This document shows positions 26,394-35,058 of a stretch of 44,009 nt of DNA, in pieces. The DNA lies in contig NZ_PRDA01000042.1 in the NCBI RefSeq assembly GCF_002964845.1, forward strand, positions 1-44,009. Reading direction: 5' to 3'. Each line of letters opens with the position of its first letter. Position 1 is the first letter of the stretch. The DNA is from Thermus tenuipuniceus (GTDB lineage: Bacteria; Deinococcota; Deinococci; Deinococcales; Thermaceae). The position numbers were made by a program, and so were the translations under genes. The notes under the pieces were generated by a model, which saw only the letters and a program-made list of their open reading frames with translations, was not told the origin of the DNA and did not search any database.

Positions 26394-27594
26394 GGCCCGT
26401 TTGGCCCTCTTCCTGGCCCTTTCCGTGGGGCTTGCCCTCCTCTTCCAGGGGGGCTTGAGCTACCTGGCCTTCCGGCGCCTCCTCGAAGCCGACCTGGACC
26501 GCTCCCTGCTCTTCTACGTGGACGCCCTCTCGGAGGGCAGGAGGCCTCCCAGAGGGGAGTTTGCCTTCCGCCTGGTGCAGGGGGAGGAGGCACACCAAAG
26601 TCCCAACTTTCCAGACTGGCCGCGGTTTACCCCGGGGGCCTATTGGCGGGAGGGGTGGCGGGTCTTGGTGTTGGAGGTGCCGGGGGGTACCCTCACCGTG
26701 GCCCGGTACGACCCGGGGGCGGCGGGGGCCTTGGCCCGCTTCCGCCTAGCCCTTCTGGGAAGTGGCGCCTTGCTTACCCTGTTGGCGGTGCTTCTGGCCT
26801 CGAGGGTGGCCGGGGCTGCCCTAAGCCCCCTCTCCCGCCTTACAGAGGTGGCCCGGCGGGTGGCGGACTCCGGGGACCTCTCCCACCGGGTGGCCCCGGG
26901 AGGGGGCGGGGAGCTTAAGGCCCTGGCCGAGGCCTTCAACCACATGCTGGAGCGGCTTCAGGCGTTTTTGGAAAGGGAACGCCGCTTCACTCGGGATGCC
27001 GCCCACGAGCTCCGCACCCCGGTGGCGGCGGCCCTGGCCCAGCTGGAGGCGGCGGAGGCTGGGTATCTGCCCCGGGAGGAGGCCCAGGAGGCGGTCAAGG
27101 AGGAGCTTCTCCGCATGAAGCGCCTGGTGGAGGCCCTTTTGGTCCTGGCCCGGGAGGGTCGGGTGGAGCGGGCGGAGCTGGACCTGGCGGCCCTGGCCCG
27201 CCAGGAGGCGGAGGCCTTCGGGGTGCCTTACCGGGGGCCCGAGGCCCTGCCCTTCCACGGGGATCCCCTCCTCCTTGCCCAGGCCCTGCGGAACCTATTG
27301 CGAAATGCCTTTTTGCACGGGGAGGGGAGGGGGGTGGAGGTGGTGCTGAGGCTGGAAGGGGAGGGAGTGGTCTTGGAGGTGCAGGACCAGGGGCCAGGGA
27401 TGCCCGAGGAGGCCTTAAAGGAGGCGGGTAGGCCCTTCTTCCGGGCCTCGAGGAAGCCCGGGGAGGGGCTTGGCCTCTCCGTAGCCCAGAAGGTGGCCGA
27501 GGCCCATGGGGGACGCCTAGAACTTTTGCCCCATCGCCCCGCGGGGCTTAGGGCGGGGCTCCGCCTTCCTTTTAACTCCGGGCTAACCCCGTAG
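26383..27594 (+). CDS. Sensor histidine kinase
   Basis: A protein of 403 residues. TM1 is at about 5-30, a periplasmic sensor of about 85 residues follows, TM2 is at about 118-145 and a HAMP linker at 146-195. The dimerisation domain has His208 in RDAAHELRTPVAA, and the ATP-binding domain has LRNLLRNAFLHG, QDQGPGMPEE and GEGLGLSVAQKVA. The periplasmic domain (with HQSPNFPDWPRF) matches no family I know. It overlaps the regulator gene and is followed by the efflux genes, which suggests that it senses a compound or envelope stress relieved by efflux. Confidence 0.93.
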   Translation: MSLRARLALFLALSVGLALLFQGGLSYLAFRRLLEADLDRSLLFYVDALSEGRRPPRGEFAFRLVQGEEAHQSPNFPDWPRFTPGAYWREGWRVLVLEVPGGTLTVARYDPGAAGALARFRLALLGSGALLTLLAVLLASRVAGAALSPLSRLTEVARRVADSGDLSHRVAPGGGGELKALAEAFNHMLERLQAFLERERRFTRDAAHELRTPVAAALAQLEAAEAGYLPREEAQEAVKEELLRMKRLVEALLVLAREGRVERAELDLAALARQEAEAFGVPYRGPEALPFHGDPLLLAQALRNLLRNAFLHGEGRGVEVVLRLEGEGVVLEVQDQGPGMPEEALKEAGRPFFRASRKPGEGLGLSVAQKVAEAHGGRLELLPHRPAGLRAGLRLPFNSGLTP

Positions 27595-27603
27595 CCGTAG
27601 GCT
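27572..27603 (+). promoter_or_regulatory. Regulator half-site and -10 box before the efflux genes
   Basis: TTAACT (27572-27577) and CTAACC (27583-27588) repeat with an 11-bp period at the end of the kinase gene. Exactly 9 nt later comes TAGGCT (27598-27603), then 9 nt and the ATG at 27613. Arrangement and spacing equal those at the response regulator promoter. The kinase stop lies within the promoter. Confidence 0.6.
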
Positions 27604-27612
27604 GCCTTTGGG

Positions 27613-28875
27613 ATGATGAAACAGGTGTGGTGGCTTTTCCTCTTTCTGCCCGCCTTGGCCGGAGGGGTGGACCTTCTGGCCCTGGTGCGCCAAAGCCCGG
27701 CCTTCCGGGACCTGGAGGCGGAGAGGGTGCAAGCAAGGCTTTCCTTGGAGGCAGCCTGGGCGGGGCTTGCCCCCACCTTGACCCCCCAGGGTAGCTATGC
27801 CCGGACCCCATTGGGCCAGGAAACCCTTTCCCTGGGGGTGGGGGGAAGCCTGCCTCTTTTGCCCTGGGGGCCAGCCCAGGATAACCTGGAGGCAGCCAAA
27901 CGGGCCTACCGCCAAACCCTTCTGGACATCAAGGCCCAGGAGAACGCCCTCTTCCAGAAGGTCCTGTCCCAGTACTTGGAGGCCTACCTGGCGGAGTTGG
28001 ACCTTGGGGTGGCCAGGAAGGCTCTGGAGCTTGGGGAGGCCCAGTTCAAGGCGGTGGAGGCCCAGCAAGCCAGGGGCCAGGCCACTTTCCAGGCATTTCT
28101 AGAGGCCCAGGCCAGCCTGGCTCAAGCCCAGGCAGAGACCTTGCAGGCAGAGCTTTCCTGGAACTTGGCCAAAGCCCGCCTCGAGGCCAGCTTGGGCACC
28201 CAAGTGGAACCTGTTCCCCTTTCCCTTCCCCAGACCCTGCCCACCCTGGACGAGGCTTTGGCCGCCAGGGAACGGAGGCCCGATGTGCAAAAGGCTAGGC
28301 TGGCCCTGGAAGATGCGGAGGCCCTTCTGGCCCAGGCCCGGCGGGACCGGTTTTTCCCCTCCGTGAGCCTGGGTGTAAGTGTGGCGGAAGGGCCAGGGAG
28401 TCTGGGGGTCAGCCTGGACCTGAAGACCGGGCAGCTGGGATACAGTCTCCAGTACAGTTCGGGAAAGTCGCAAAGCCAGACCAGCCTCCAACTCCAGGCC
28501 AGCCTTCCCCTACTGCAACCATCCCAAGATGCAGCCCTTGCCCTTAGGGAGGGGGCCGTGGTGCAGGCCCGGCGGAACCTGGCCAACGCCTTGGTCACGG
28601 CGGAGCTGGACCTTAGGTCCAAGCACCAGGCCCTGCAGCAGGCCCAGGGACAGCTGGAGGTGGTGGCAAAGAGCCTACAGGCGGCGGAAAACTCCTTGGA
28701 TAATGCCAGGAGGCGCCTGGCGGCAGGTACGGGAACCGCCTTAGAGGTGAAGCAGGCGGAGCTTGGCCTTTTACAGGCCCAGCGGGCATGGGAGGGAGCC
28801 AGGGCTGGGCTTTTGCAGGCCTACTACGCCCTTTTGGATGCTATGGGGGAATCCCTTTTAGGAGGTGAGGAATGA
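27613..28875 (+). CDS. TolC-like outer membrane efflux protein (first copy)
   Basis: A protein of 420 residues with a short signal peptide (about 1-20, MMKQVWWLFLFLPALAGG). It has the two-fold repeat of outer membrane efflux proteins: helical hairpins with regular Ala, Leu, Gln and Glu around the beta strands (FFPSVSLGVSVAEGPG and GYSLQYSSGKS). It should form the outer membrane duct of an ABC-type tripartite pump with the downstream adaptor and MacB-like genes. The stop overlaps the next tolC-like gene as ATGA. Two ATG codons adjoin at the start, and either may be used. Confidence 0.85.
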   Translation: MMKQVWWLFLFLPALAGGVDLLALVRQSPAFRDLEAERVQARLSLEAAWAGLAPTLTPQGSYARTPLGQETLSLGVGGSLPLLPWGPAQDNLEAAKRAYRQTLLDIKAQENALFQKVLSQYLEAYLAELDLGVARKALELGEAQFKAVEAQQARGQATFQAFLEAQASLAQAQAETLQAELSWNLAKARLEASLGTQVEPVPLSLPQTLPTLDEALAARERRPDVQKARLALEDAEALLAQARRDRFFPSVSLGVSVAEGPGSLGVSLDLKTGQLGYSLQYSSGKSQSQTSLQLQASLPLLQPSQDAALALREGAVVQARRNLANALVTAELDLRSKHQALQQAQGQLEVVAKSLQAAENSLDNARRRLAAGTGTALEVKQAELGLLQAQRAWEGARAGLLQAYYALLDAMGESLLGGEE

Positions 28876-29903
28876 GGTGGGCACTGGCGGTTTTGTTCTT
28901 GGGTGCCATGGCCCTAGCCCAGTCGGTGTTGGACTGGGGGGGCGCATGGGAAACGGCCTTACAGCATAACCCTGGGTACCAAAATGCCCTCCTTTCCCGG
29001 GAAACGGCGAGGATGGAACTTAGGGCCCTAGAGGCCGATCCCAGCACCTTGATCCAGTCCCTCACACAGGCGCGGCAGGCCTTGGCCTTGGCGGAGCTCC
29101 AGGTACAGGCGGGCCGCCTTAGCCTTTTGCAGAGCCTCCTTGCCGCCTACACCAACCTCCACGAGGCCCAGGAGAATGAGAAGGTGTTGGAGGCCAACCG
29201 GGCGCTGGCGGCAAGAAACCTGGCGGTGGTCCGCGCCCAGCGCCAAGCGGGCAACGCCACCGATTTGGATGTGGCCAAGGCCGAGGCCGCCTTGCGCTCG
29301 GCGGAACTGGCCTGGAAAAACGCCCAAGGCCAACGTCCAGCCCTGGTCAAGGCCTTGGAGGCTGTCTTGGGAGTTGTCCTTTCCCAAGAACCTAAGCTTT
29401 TCCCCTTGCCTGAGCCCAAGCTCTCGGACCTTAGCCTGGATTCCCTGAAGGAGGGGTTGCAAAACCGCCTTCCCAGCCTTTTACAGGCCAAGCAGGCGGT
29501 GGAGCTGGCGGAACTCCAGGTGAGCCTAGCCGATAACGATTACACCCCCCGCCTGACCCTGGAAAAGGCCCGCTCCAGCTTGGAAACCGCCCGCAGAAAC
29601 CAGGGGAACACCCTGGCTCAGGCCCTCTCCGCTTTGGAGAGCGCATATGCTCAGGTGCAAGCGGCCTGGGGCCAGGTGCTCACCGCCCAGGAAGCCTTGG
29701 CTAACCAGGAGAAGACCCTGGGGGTGGCCCGGCGTTCCTTTCAGGCAGGGACCATCAGTCTCCTGCAGCTAGAACAGGAGGAGGCGGGCCGCTTTCAGGC
29801 CCAGTACTCCCTCTTGCAAGCGCAAAACGCATACTGGCGGGCTCTGGCAGCTTTGAGCGTGGCGGCGGGGCAGGACCTCACGGGCTTGGGGGTGGAGCCA
29901 TGA
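28872..29903 (+). CDS. TolC-like outer membrane efflux protein (second, shorter copy)
   Basis: A protein of 343 residues with a signal peptide (MRWALAVLFLGAMALAQS). The C-terminal half follows the outer membrane efflux helix pattern (SYAQVQAAWG-like SAYAQVQAAWGQVLTAQEAL and RRSFQAGTISLLQLEQEE). It is about 75 residues shorter than the preceding paralogue and seems to lack much of one beta-strand insert: residues 50-90 run from one helix directly into the next. It may be a partner subunit of a mixed trimer, or a reduced copy that does not span the membrane. ATGA overlaps at both ends indicate tight coupling. Confidence 0.75.
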   Translation: MRWALAVLFLGAMALAQSVLDWGGAWETALQHNPGYQNALLSRETARMELRALEADPSTLIQSLTQARQALALAELQVQAGRLSLLQSLLAAYTNLHEAQENEKVLEANRALAARNLAVVRAQRQAGNATDLDVAKAEAALRSAELAWKNAQGQRPALVKALEAVLGVVLSQEPKLFPLPEPKLSDLSLDSLKEGLQNRLPSLLQAKQAVELAELQVSLADNDYTPRLTLEKARSSLETARRNQGNTLAQALSALESAYAQVQAAWGQVLTAQEALANQEKTLGVARRSFQAGTISLLQLEQEEAGRFQAQYSLLQAQNAYWRALAALSVAAGQDLTGLGVEP

Positions 29904-31189
29904 GGCGTTGGCTCCTTTTGGCCTTGGGGTTGCTTCTTGGGATAGGGGGTTACCTTCTTCTCCGTCCCAAGGGCATATCCCAGATCCAGGAGGTTCCCGA
30001 GGTCTACACCGTAACCCGGGGAGACGTGCGGGTAGTGGTGGCGGGCTCGGGGAGCCTGGCTCCCTGGCAGACCCTCGAGGTGCGCCCCGAGGTCCAGGGG
30101 ACCCTCATTTCCGTGGCGGATGAGGGAAAAGAGGTGAAGGAGGGTGAGGTGTTGGCAGAGCTGGACCTGGCCCCTTTCCGCCGAGCCCTGGAGAAAGCCC
30201 AAGCCGATTTGCAAAGGGCTCAAGCCGACCTGGCCAACACCCGCACCCAAGGGGAAAGTAGCCTGGCTTCCTTGCGGGCCGGCGTGAAAAGTGCCGAGGT
30301 GGCCCACGCCAATGCCCAGGCTTCCTTAGAGACCGCCCGGCGCAACCTAGAGGCTACCCAGTTGCTCTACCAGGCGGGAGGAGCCAGCCGCCAGGCACTT
30401 TTGGAGGCGGAAGCCGCCTACACCAACGCCCAGCGCACTTTGGAAAACACCCGGGCTGGCCTCGAGGCTCAACGGGAAAGCCTGCGCCTGCGCCAAGCCC
30501 AGTTGCAAGAGGACCTCAAAGCCCAGGAAGCTGCTTTGGCCCAAGCCCGTCTAGCGCTGGAGGAAGCCCGGTCCAACCTGGAGAGGACCCGGATCCGTGC
30601 CCCCTTCGCTGGGGTGGTGCTTTCGGTTTCCGCAAACCCTGGGGCGCAGGTGGGTCCGGACAGGTCCCTTCTCACCTTGGGTGACCTTTCCGCCTACACC
30701 TTAGTCCTGGAGGTGGATGAGACCGAGATTGCCAAGGTCCAGGTGGGGCAACGGGTGAACGTAACCTTGGAAGGCCTTCCAGGAGAGACCTTTCAGGGTC
30801 AGGTAGAGACCATCAGTCCCCAGGGGCAGGTGGTAAATAATATTCCCGTCTTCAAGGTGACGGCGCGCCTTCCTTATGATGCGCGCCTGCGCCCAGGTAT
30901 GAGCGCCGACGGGGAGATCGTGGTGGAGGAGGCCCGGGGGGTTTTGGTGGTCCCCAAGCGGGCGGTGGAGCGGGTTCGAGGCCGGGCCTACGTGAACGTT
31001 CTCCGTCCAGATGGTTCCACGGACACCGTGCGGGTGGTCCTGGGGACGGAGGATGCCCGTATGGTGGCGGTGCTGGAGGGGTTGAAGGAGGGGGACCAGG
31101 TGGTTCTGCCCAGGGCTGGGGGGGCATCCCAGACCCCCCGTACCCCTTCATCCCCCTCCCCGGTTCCTCTCCCGGGCTTTGGGAGGTAA
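29900..31189 (+). CDS. MacA/HlyD-type periplasmic adaptor protein
   Basis: A protein of 429 residues. It is anchored by one N-terminal helix (about 4-22, LLLALGLLLGIGGYLLL). Two lipoyl half-motifs (GTLISVADEGKEVKEGEVLAELD split around residue 75, and IRAPFAGVVLSVSANPGAQV near 235) flank a long coiled-coil hairpin of about 130 residues. A beta-barrel and a membrane-proximal domain follow, ending in a Ser/Pro-rich tail. It links the MacB-type transporter to the TolC-like duct. The start overlaps the second tolC-like gene, and the ATPase gene follows after 2 nt. Confidence 0.92.
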   Translation: MRRWLLLALGLLLGIGGYLLLRPKGISQIQEVPEVYTVTRGDVRVVVAGSGSLAPWQTLEVRPEVQGTLISVADEGKEVKEGEVLAELDLAPFRRALEKAQADLQRAQADLANTRTQGESSLASLRAGVKSAEVAHANAQASLETARRNLEATQLLYQAGGASRQALLEAEAAYTNAQRTLENTRAGLEAQRESLRLRQAQLQEDLKAQEAALAQARLALEEARSNLERTRIRAPFAGVVLSVSANPGAQVGPDRSLLTLGDLSAYTLVLEVDETEIAKVQVGQRVNVTLEGLPGETFQGQVETISPQGQVVNNIPVFKVTARLPYDARLRPGMSADGEIVVEEARGVLVVPKRAVERVRGRAYVNVLRPDGSTDTVRVVLGTEDARMVAVLEGLKEGDQVVLPRAGGASQTPRTPSSPSPVPLPGFGR

Positions 31190-31191
31190 AG

Positions 31192-31887
31192 GTGCTCCTG
31201 GAGCTTAAGGGCGTAAAAAAGGTGTACCAAAGCGGAGGGGTTTCGTTTCCAGCCCTGAGGGGCGTGGATCTCAGGGTGGAGGAAGGGGAGATGCTTTCCA
31301 TCATGGGGCCTTCGGGAAGCGGCAAGAGCACCCTGCTTCACCTCCTTGGTCTTTTGGACCGCCCCACGGAGGGGGAGTACCTCCTTTTGGGTAAACCCAC
31401 TTCCGCCCTTTCCGAGGAGGAGCGGGCCTATTTGCGAAACCGGTTTGTGGGCTTCGTCTTCCAGGCTTTCTTCCTCCTGCCCCGGCTTTCGGCGGTGGAG
31501 AACGTGGAAGTACCCATGGCCTATGCGGGCATTCCCCGGCAGGAGCGGCACCGACGGGCCCTGGCCCTTTTGGAACGGGTGGGTCTATTGGACAAGGCGA
31601 AGAGCCTCCCCAACCAGCTTTCTGGTGGTCAGCGCCAGCGGGTGGCCATCGCTAGGGCCCTGGCTTTGAACCCACCCCTTCTTCTGGCTGACGAGCCCAC
31701 CGGCGCCTTGGACAGCAAAGCCGGAGAAGAGATCATGGCCCTTTTTCAAGCGCTTAACCGCGATGGGACCACGGTTATTATCGTTACCCACGAGCCCTTG
31801 GTGGCGGAGAAGACCCGGCGCATCGTGCGGGTGAGGGATGGGGAGATCGTGGCCGATGAAAGGAGGGGACAGGGTGGTGGCCGCTGA
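31192..31887 (+). CDS. ABC transporter ATPase, MacB/LolD type
   Basis: A protein of 231 residues that hydrolyses ATP to drive the efflux complex. Walker A GPSGSGKST is at residues 39-47, a Q-loop is in GFVFQAFFLL, the signature LSGGQRQRVAIARAL follows, Walker B is LLLADEPTGALD and the switch His lies in IIVTHEP. E. coli MacB has ATPase and membrane domain in one chain; here they are separate genes that overlap by 14 nt. The start is a GTG at 31192, 2 nt after the adaptor stop. Confidence 0.95.
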   Translation: MLLELKGVKKVYQSGGVSFPALRGVDLRVEEGEMLSIMGPSGSGKSTLLHLLGLLDRPTEGEYLLLGKPTSALSEEERAYLRNRFVGFVFQAFFLLPRLSAVENVEVPMAYAGIPRQERHRRALALLERVGLLDKAKSLPNQLSGGQRQRVAIARALALNPPLLLADEPTGALDSKAGEEIMALFQALNRDGTTVIIVTHEPLVAEKTRRIVRVRDGEIVADERRGQGGGR

Positions 31888-33160
31888 GCCTGGGAAAGGA
31901 GTCGGTTTGCGGGGAAAGGTAGGGCTCTCCTTGGAAGAGGTGGTGCACATCGCCTTGAGGGCTATTGCCACCAACCCCTTGCGCTCTGCCCTTACCGCTT
32001 TGGGGGTAGTGATCGGGGTGGCGGCGGTGGTGGCCCTCACCATGGTGGGGCAGGGAACTACCCAAAGGATCACCTCCCTTTTGGAGGGATTGGGCACCAA
32101 CCTCCTCACCGTGGGTCCCGCCCAGGGGGGAAGGGGCCCGGGGGGTGGGCTGGTGCGCTTTGGTGGGCCGGCTACTCTTCCCCTTTCCGACGCCCATGCC
32201 ATCCGGGAGACCTTTCCCCAGGAGGTGGTGGGGGTGGCCCCCGTGGCCCAGGGAAACTTCCAGCTTAAGTATGGAGTGAACAACCTCAGGGCCACCGTGG
32301 TGGGTACCTGGCCCGATTTTGCTCAGGTACGCAATGCCGATCCGGAAAGGGGAAGCTTTTTTACCCAAGAGGATGTGGACCTAAGGCGGCGGGTAGCGGT
32401 GATCGGTTACGGCGTCGCTCAGGATCTCTTCGTGGGGGAGGATCCCCTGGGACAGCGCCTGCGCATCGGGGGCATGCCCTTTACCGTGGTGGGGGTCTTA
32501 CCCGACAAGGGGGACCAGGGCTTTGCCAGCGTTAACTACCAGGTTTTTGTTCCCCTTTCCACTTACCTGCAACGCCTGGCCCGCCTCGAGGCGGGAGAGC
32601 CCAAGGTAAACGCCATTTATGTGCAAGGAGCAGACCGAAATCACCTGAAGGAACTCCAGGAGCGCCTAACCCAGTTTCTGGCAGAGCGGCGGGGCTTGGT
32701 GGACCCTAGCACCTACGACTTCTCCATTACCAACCAGCAGGACGCCCTGCAAAGCGTGAACCAGACCACCTTGGTCATGACCCTTTTCCTTGGGGGAGTG
32801 GCGGCTATCAGCCTACTGGTGGGAGGAATCGGCATCATGAACATCATGCTGGTTTCCGTTACTGAGCGCACCCGGGAGATCGGGGTGCGCAAGGCCCTGG
32901 GGGCCCGGCCTAAGGACATCCTGGCCCAGTTCTTAGCGGAGTCCGTGGTCCTCTCCGTGGGGGGAGGGGTTCTGGGGGTGGGGCTTGGCCTCCTTATGGC
33001 CCGGCTCGTGGGCCAGGCCATCGGGGTAAGCCCGGTGTTCTCCCCCTTGAGCGCAGGGGTGGCCTTTCTGTTTGCCATCTTCGTGGGGGGGTTTTTTGGC
33101 CTCTACCCCGCCTGGCGGGCGGCCCGCCTGGATCCGGTGGAGGCCTTGCGGTACGAGTAG
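31874..33160 (+). CDS. ABC transporter permease, MacB/FtsX type
   Basis: A protein of 428 residues with the MacB topology: TM1 at about 39-57 (ALTALGVVIGVAAVVALTM), a large periplasmic domain of about 230 residues, then three TM helices, the first with VGGIGIMNIMLVSVTERTREIG. The coupling motif EIGVRKALGA and the C-terminal PAWRAARLDPVEALRYE are typical. The GTG at 31874 is chosen because AAAGGAGG (31859-31866) lies 7 nt upstream; ATG at 31856 or 31838 are alternatives. The transporter probably exports a toxic small molecule or lipid-like compound; the substrate is unknown. Confidence 0.92.
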   Translation: MVAAEPGKGVGLRGKVGLSLEEVVHIALRAIATNPLRSALTALGVVIGVAAVVALTMVGQGTTQRITSLLEGLGTNLLTVGPAQGGRGPGGGLVRFGGPATLPLSDAHAIRETFPQEVVGVAPVAQGNFQLKYGVNNLRATVVGTWPDFAQVRNADPERGSFFTQEDVDLRRRVAVIGYGVAQDLFVGEDPLGQRLRIGGMPFTVVGVLPDKGDQGFASVNYQVFVPLSTYLQRLARLEAGEPKVNAIYVQGADRNHLKELQERLTQFLAERRGLVDPSTYDFSITNQQDALQSVNQTTLVMTLFLGGVAAISLLVGGIGIMNIMLVSVTERTREIGVRKALGARPKDILAQFLAESVVLSVGGGVLGVGLGLLMARLVGQAIGVSPVFSPLSAGVAFLFAIFVGGFFGLYPAWRAARLDPVEALRYE

Positions 33161-33170
33161 GAGGTAAGGG

Positions 33171-33719
33171 ATGGGGAAGAGGGTGGCGACGATTACGGGC
33201 TCTTTGTTACTCCTTGGCTTGGCCTTGGCCCAGGGCCAGGCCCCGGGCAGTCTGGACCCAGCGATGCGGGAACGGCTCCAGGCGTACCAGCCGGTTTTTG
33301 AACTTTCCAGCACGGTGCGCTTCCTCCTAGAGATGGATGGGCAGAAGGGACTTTCCATCACCAAGGCGCAGGCCCAGAGGCTCTTGCCCCTTCTTAACCG
33401 GCTCCAAACCCTTCCCGATTTCAAGCCCAAGGAAGCGGAAAAAATCCTGGTGGAGATTGAGGATAAGATCCTCACCCCCGTCCAGTTGAAATGGCTGGAT
33501 ACCCGCAGGCTGGAACTGAGACGAGAGCGCCAAAAGCGCCAGGGTTCACTCCCTGGCCAGGGGGGGGCAGGGGCTGCGGTCCCCAGGGCAAGGTGGGCAG
33601 AGTCCAGGGGGTGGGGGGAGTTCCAGGCCCTCTTGCGGGGGGAGCCCTTCAACCCCTTCCGCCAAGGCAGGGGGGCAGAGGACCTCAAGGCCCTCATCGC
33701 CCGCTTGGAGAGGCGCTAG
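33171..33719 (+). CDS. Small secreted protein at the end of the efflux operon
   Basis: A protein of 182 residues with a signal peptide (about 1-22, LLLLGLALAQG). No clear family is recognised. It is helical and charged, with two segments of the LTxxQ style seen in the periplasmic stress chaperones CpxP and Spy: ITKAQAQRLLPLLNRLQ (about 63-79) and LTPVQLKWLDTRRLELRRE (about 101-119). A Gly/Pro-rich linker follows. Position at the end of a two-component efflux operon, with ribosome site GGAGG, suggests an envelope-stress or sensing role. Its stop codon interlocks with that of ruvA (CTAG). Confidence 0.75.
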   Translation: MGKRVATITGSLLLLGLALAQGQAPGSLDPAMRERLQAYQPVFELSSTVRFLLEMDGQKGLSITKAQAQRLLPLLNRLQTLPDFKPKEAEKILVEIEDKILTPVQLKWLDTRRLELRRERQKRQGSLPGQGGAGAAVPRARWAESRGWGEFQALLRGEPFNPFRQGRGAEDLKALIARLERR

Positions 33720-34291
33720 CGCAACCGCTTAAGGGCCTCCTTGATGAGCTCCTGGGCCTTGGCCTGGGGCTTTTGCGCCAGGAGGTCCAGGACCACGCTT
33801 CGGGCCTGCCCCTCCTTGAAGCCCAGGGCGGCCAGGGCCAAAATGGCCTCCTCCGCCGCCTGGCTTGCCACCTTCTCCCCGGTGAGGAGCCCCGCAGGCA
33901 CCTTCCCCTTGAGCTCCAAGGCGATGCGCTCGGCAAGCTTCTTCCCCACGCCGCTGGCCGAGGTGAGGAGCCTCAGATCCCCCTCCGCCAGGGCCTGGGC
34001 CAGGAGCTTGGGCCCGAGGGCGGAGAGGAGGGCCAAGGCGGCCTTGGGCCCCACCCCGCTTACGGAGAGGAGGAGCTCAAAGAGGGCGAGGCTCGCCTCG
34101 TCGGGGAAGCCATAGAGGAAGAGCCCGTTCTCCCGGAGCTGGAGGTGGGTGTGGACCGTCACCTCCTGGCCCTCTTTGAGGCTTTGCAGAACGGTCTGGG
34201 GGGCCTGCACCAGGAAGCCCACCCCATTCACCAGAAGGAGAAACCCCCCTTCCTCCCTCTTCAGGACCGTGCCCTTCAGGTAGCGGATCAT
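33716..34291 (-). CDS. ruvA: Holliday junction DNA-binding protein RuvA
   Basis: A protein of 191 residues that binds four-way junctions as a tetramer and recruits RuvB for branch migration. Domain I (MIRYLKGTVLKREEGG) is an OB fold, domain II carries two helix-hairpin-helix motifs (LLSVSGVGPKAALALL and LTSASGVGKKLAERIALEL) and domain III (last 50 residues) binds RuvB. Length is normal. The start overlaps the paaG stop as ATGA, so it is transcribed with paaG. RuvB is not in this window. Confidence 0.96.
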   Translation of the reverse strand: MIRYLKGTVLKREEGGFLLLVNGVGFLVQAPQTVLQSLKEGQEVTVHTHLQLRENGLFLYGFPDEASLALFELLLSVSGVGPKAALALLSALGPKLLAQALAEGDLRLLTSASGVGKKLAERIALELKGKVPAGLLTGEKVASQAAEEAILALAALGFKEGQARSVVLDLLAQKPQAKAQELIKEALKRLR

Positions 34292-35052
34292 CGGCCCTGG
34301 AAGCGGGGCGGGCGTTTTTCCCTAAAGGCTCTTACCCCCTCCTCGTGGTCCTGGGTGCGGCCCGCTTCCCCTTGCAGGATGGCCTCGAGGGCCAGGGCCT
34401 CCGTGAGGGAAAGCCGGTAGGTTTCCAAAAGGAGCTTCCGCGTGAGGGCGTAGGCCCGGGTGGGTCCTTGGGCGAGCTCTTTGGCCAGCGCCAGGGCCTC
34501 CTCCAAAAGCCTTTCCCCCGGCACCACCCGGTGCACCAGCCCCAAGGCCAAGGCCTCCTCCGCGGAGAGCCTAGGGGAGAGGAGGAGGAGCTCCTGGGCC
34601 TTGGCCAGGCCCACCAGGCGGGGCAGGAGGAAGCTCATCCCCGAGTCCGGCACCAGGCCGATGCGGGTGAAGGCGGTGGCGAAGGTGGCCTCCTTGGCGG
34701 CCAGGCGCAGGTCGCCCCAGAGGGCCAGGCTCATCCCTGCCCCCGCCGCCACCCCGTTCACTGCCGCCACCAGTGGCTTCTCCAGCCCCGCCAGGGCCTC
34801 CACCACCCGGTTGTAGCGGCGGAGGTGGGCCTCGTAGTCGGGCTTGGCCTCCCCGAACTCCCCAAGGTCCTGCCCCGCACTAAAGGCCCGCCCGGCCCCC
34901 GTGAGGAGGAGGGCTCGGACTTCGGGGTCCTCCTGGGCTTCCTTTAGGGCCTGGTAAAGCTCGTCCAAGAGGGCACCGGTTAGGGCGTTCAGCTTCTCCG
35001 GCCGGTTTAGGGTGAGGATAAGGACGCCTTCCCGTCTCTCCTTCAGGACCAT
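34288..35052 (-). CDS. paaG: Enoyl-CoA hydratase/isomerase family protein, PaaG-like
   Basis: A protein of 254 residues of the crotonase fold, closely matching, as I remember it, the structurally known T. thermophilus PaaG. PaaG isomerises the ring-epoxide of phenylacetyl-CoA to an oxepin in aerobic phenylacetate breakdown. The oxyanion-hole motifs are FSAGQDL (57-63) and VAAGAGMSLA (101-110), and the catalytic acid is Asp136 in GLVPDSG. The second Glu of hydratases is absent, which supports isomerase activity. No other paa genes are nearby, so a related isomerase role is possible. Confidence 0.88.
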   Translation of the reverse strand: MVLKERREGVLILTLNRPEKLNALTGALLDELYQALKEAQEDPEVRALLLTGAGRAFSAGQDLGEFGEAKPDYEAHLRRYNRVVEALAGLEKPLVAAVNGVAAGAGMSLALWGDLRLAAKEATFATAFTRIGLVPDSGMSFLLPRLVGLAKAQELLLLSPRLSAEEALALGLVHRVVPGERLLEEALALAKELAQGPTRAYALTRKLLLETYRLSLTEALALEAILQGEAGRTQDHEEGVRAFREKRPPRFQGR

Positions 35053-35058
35053 GGCCCT

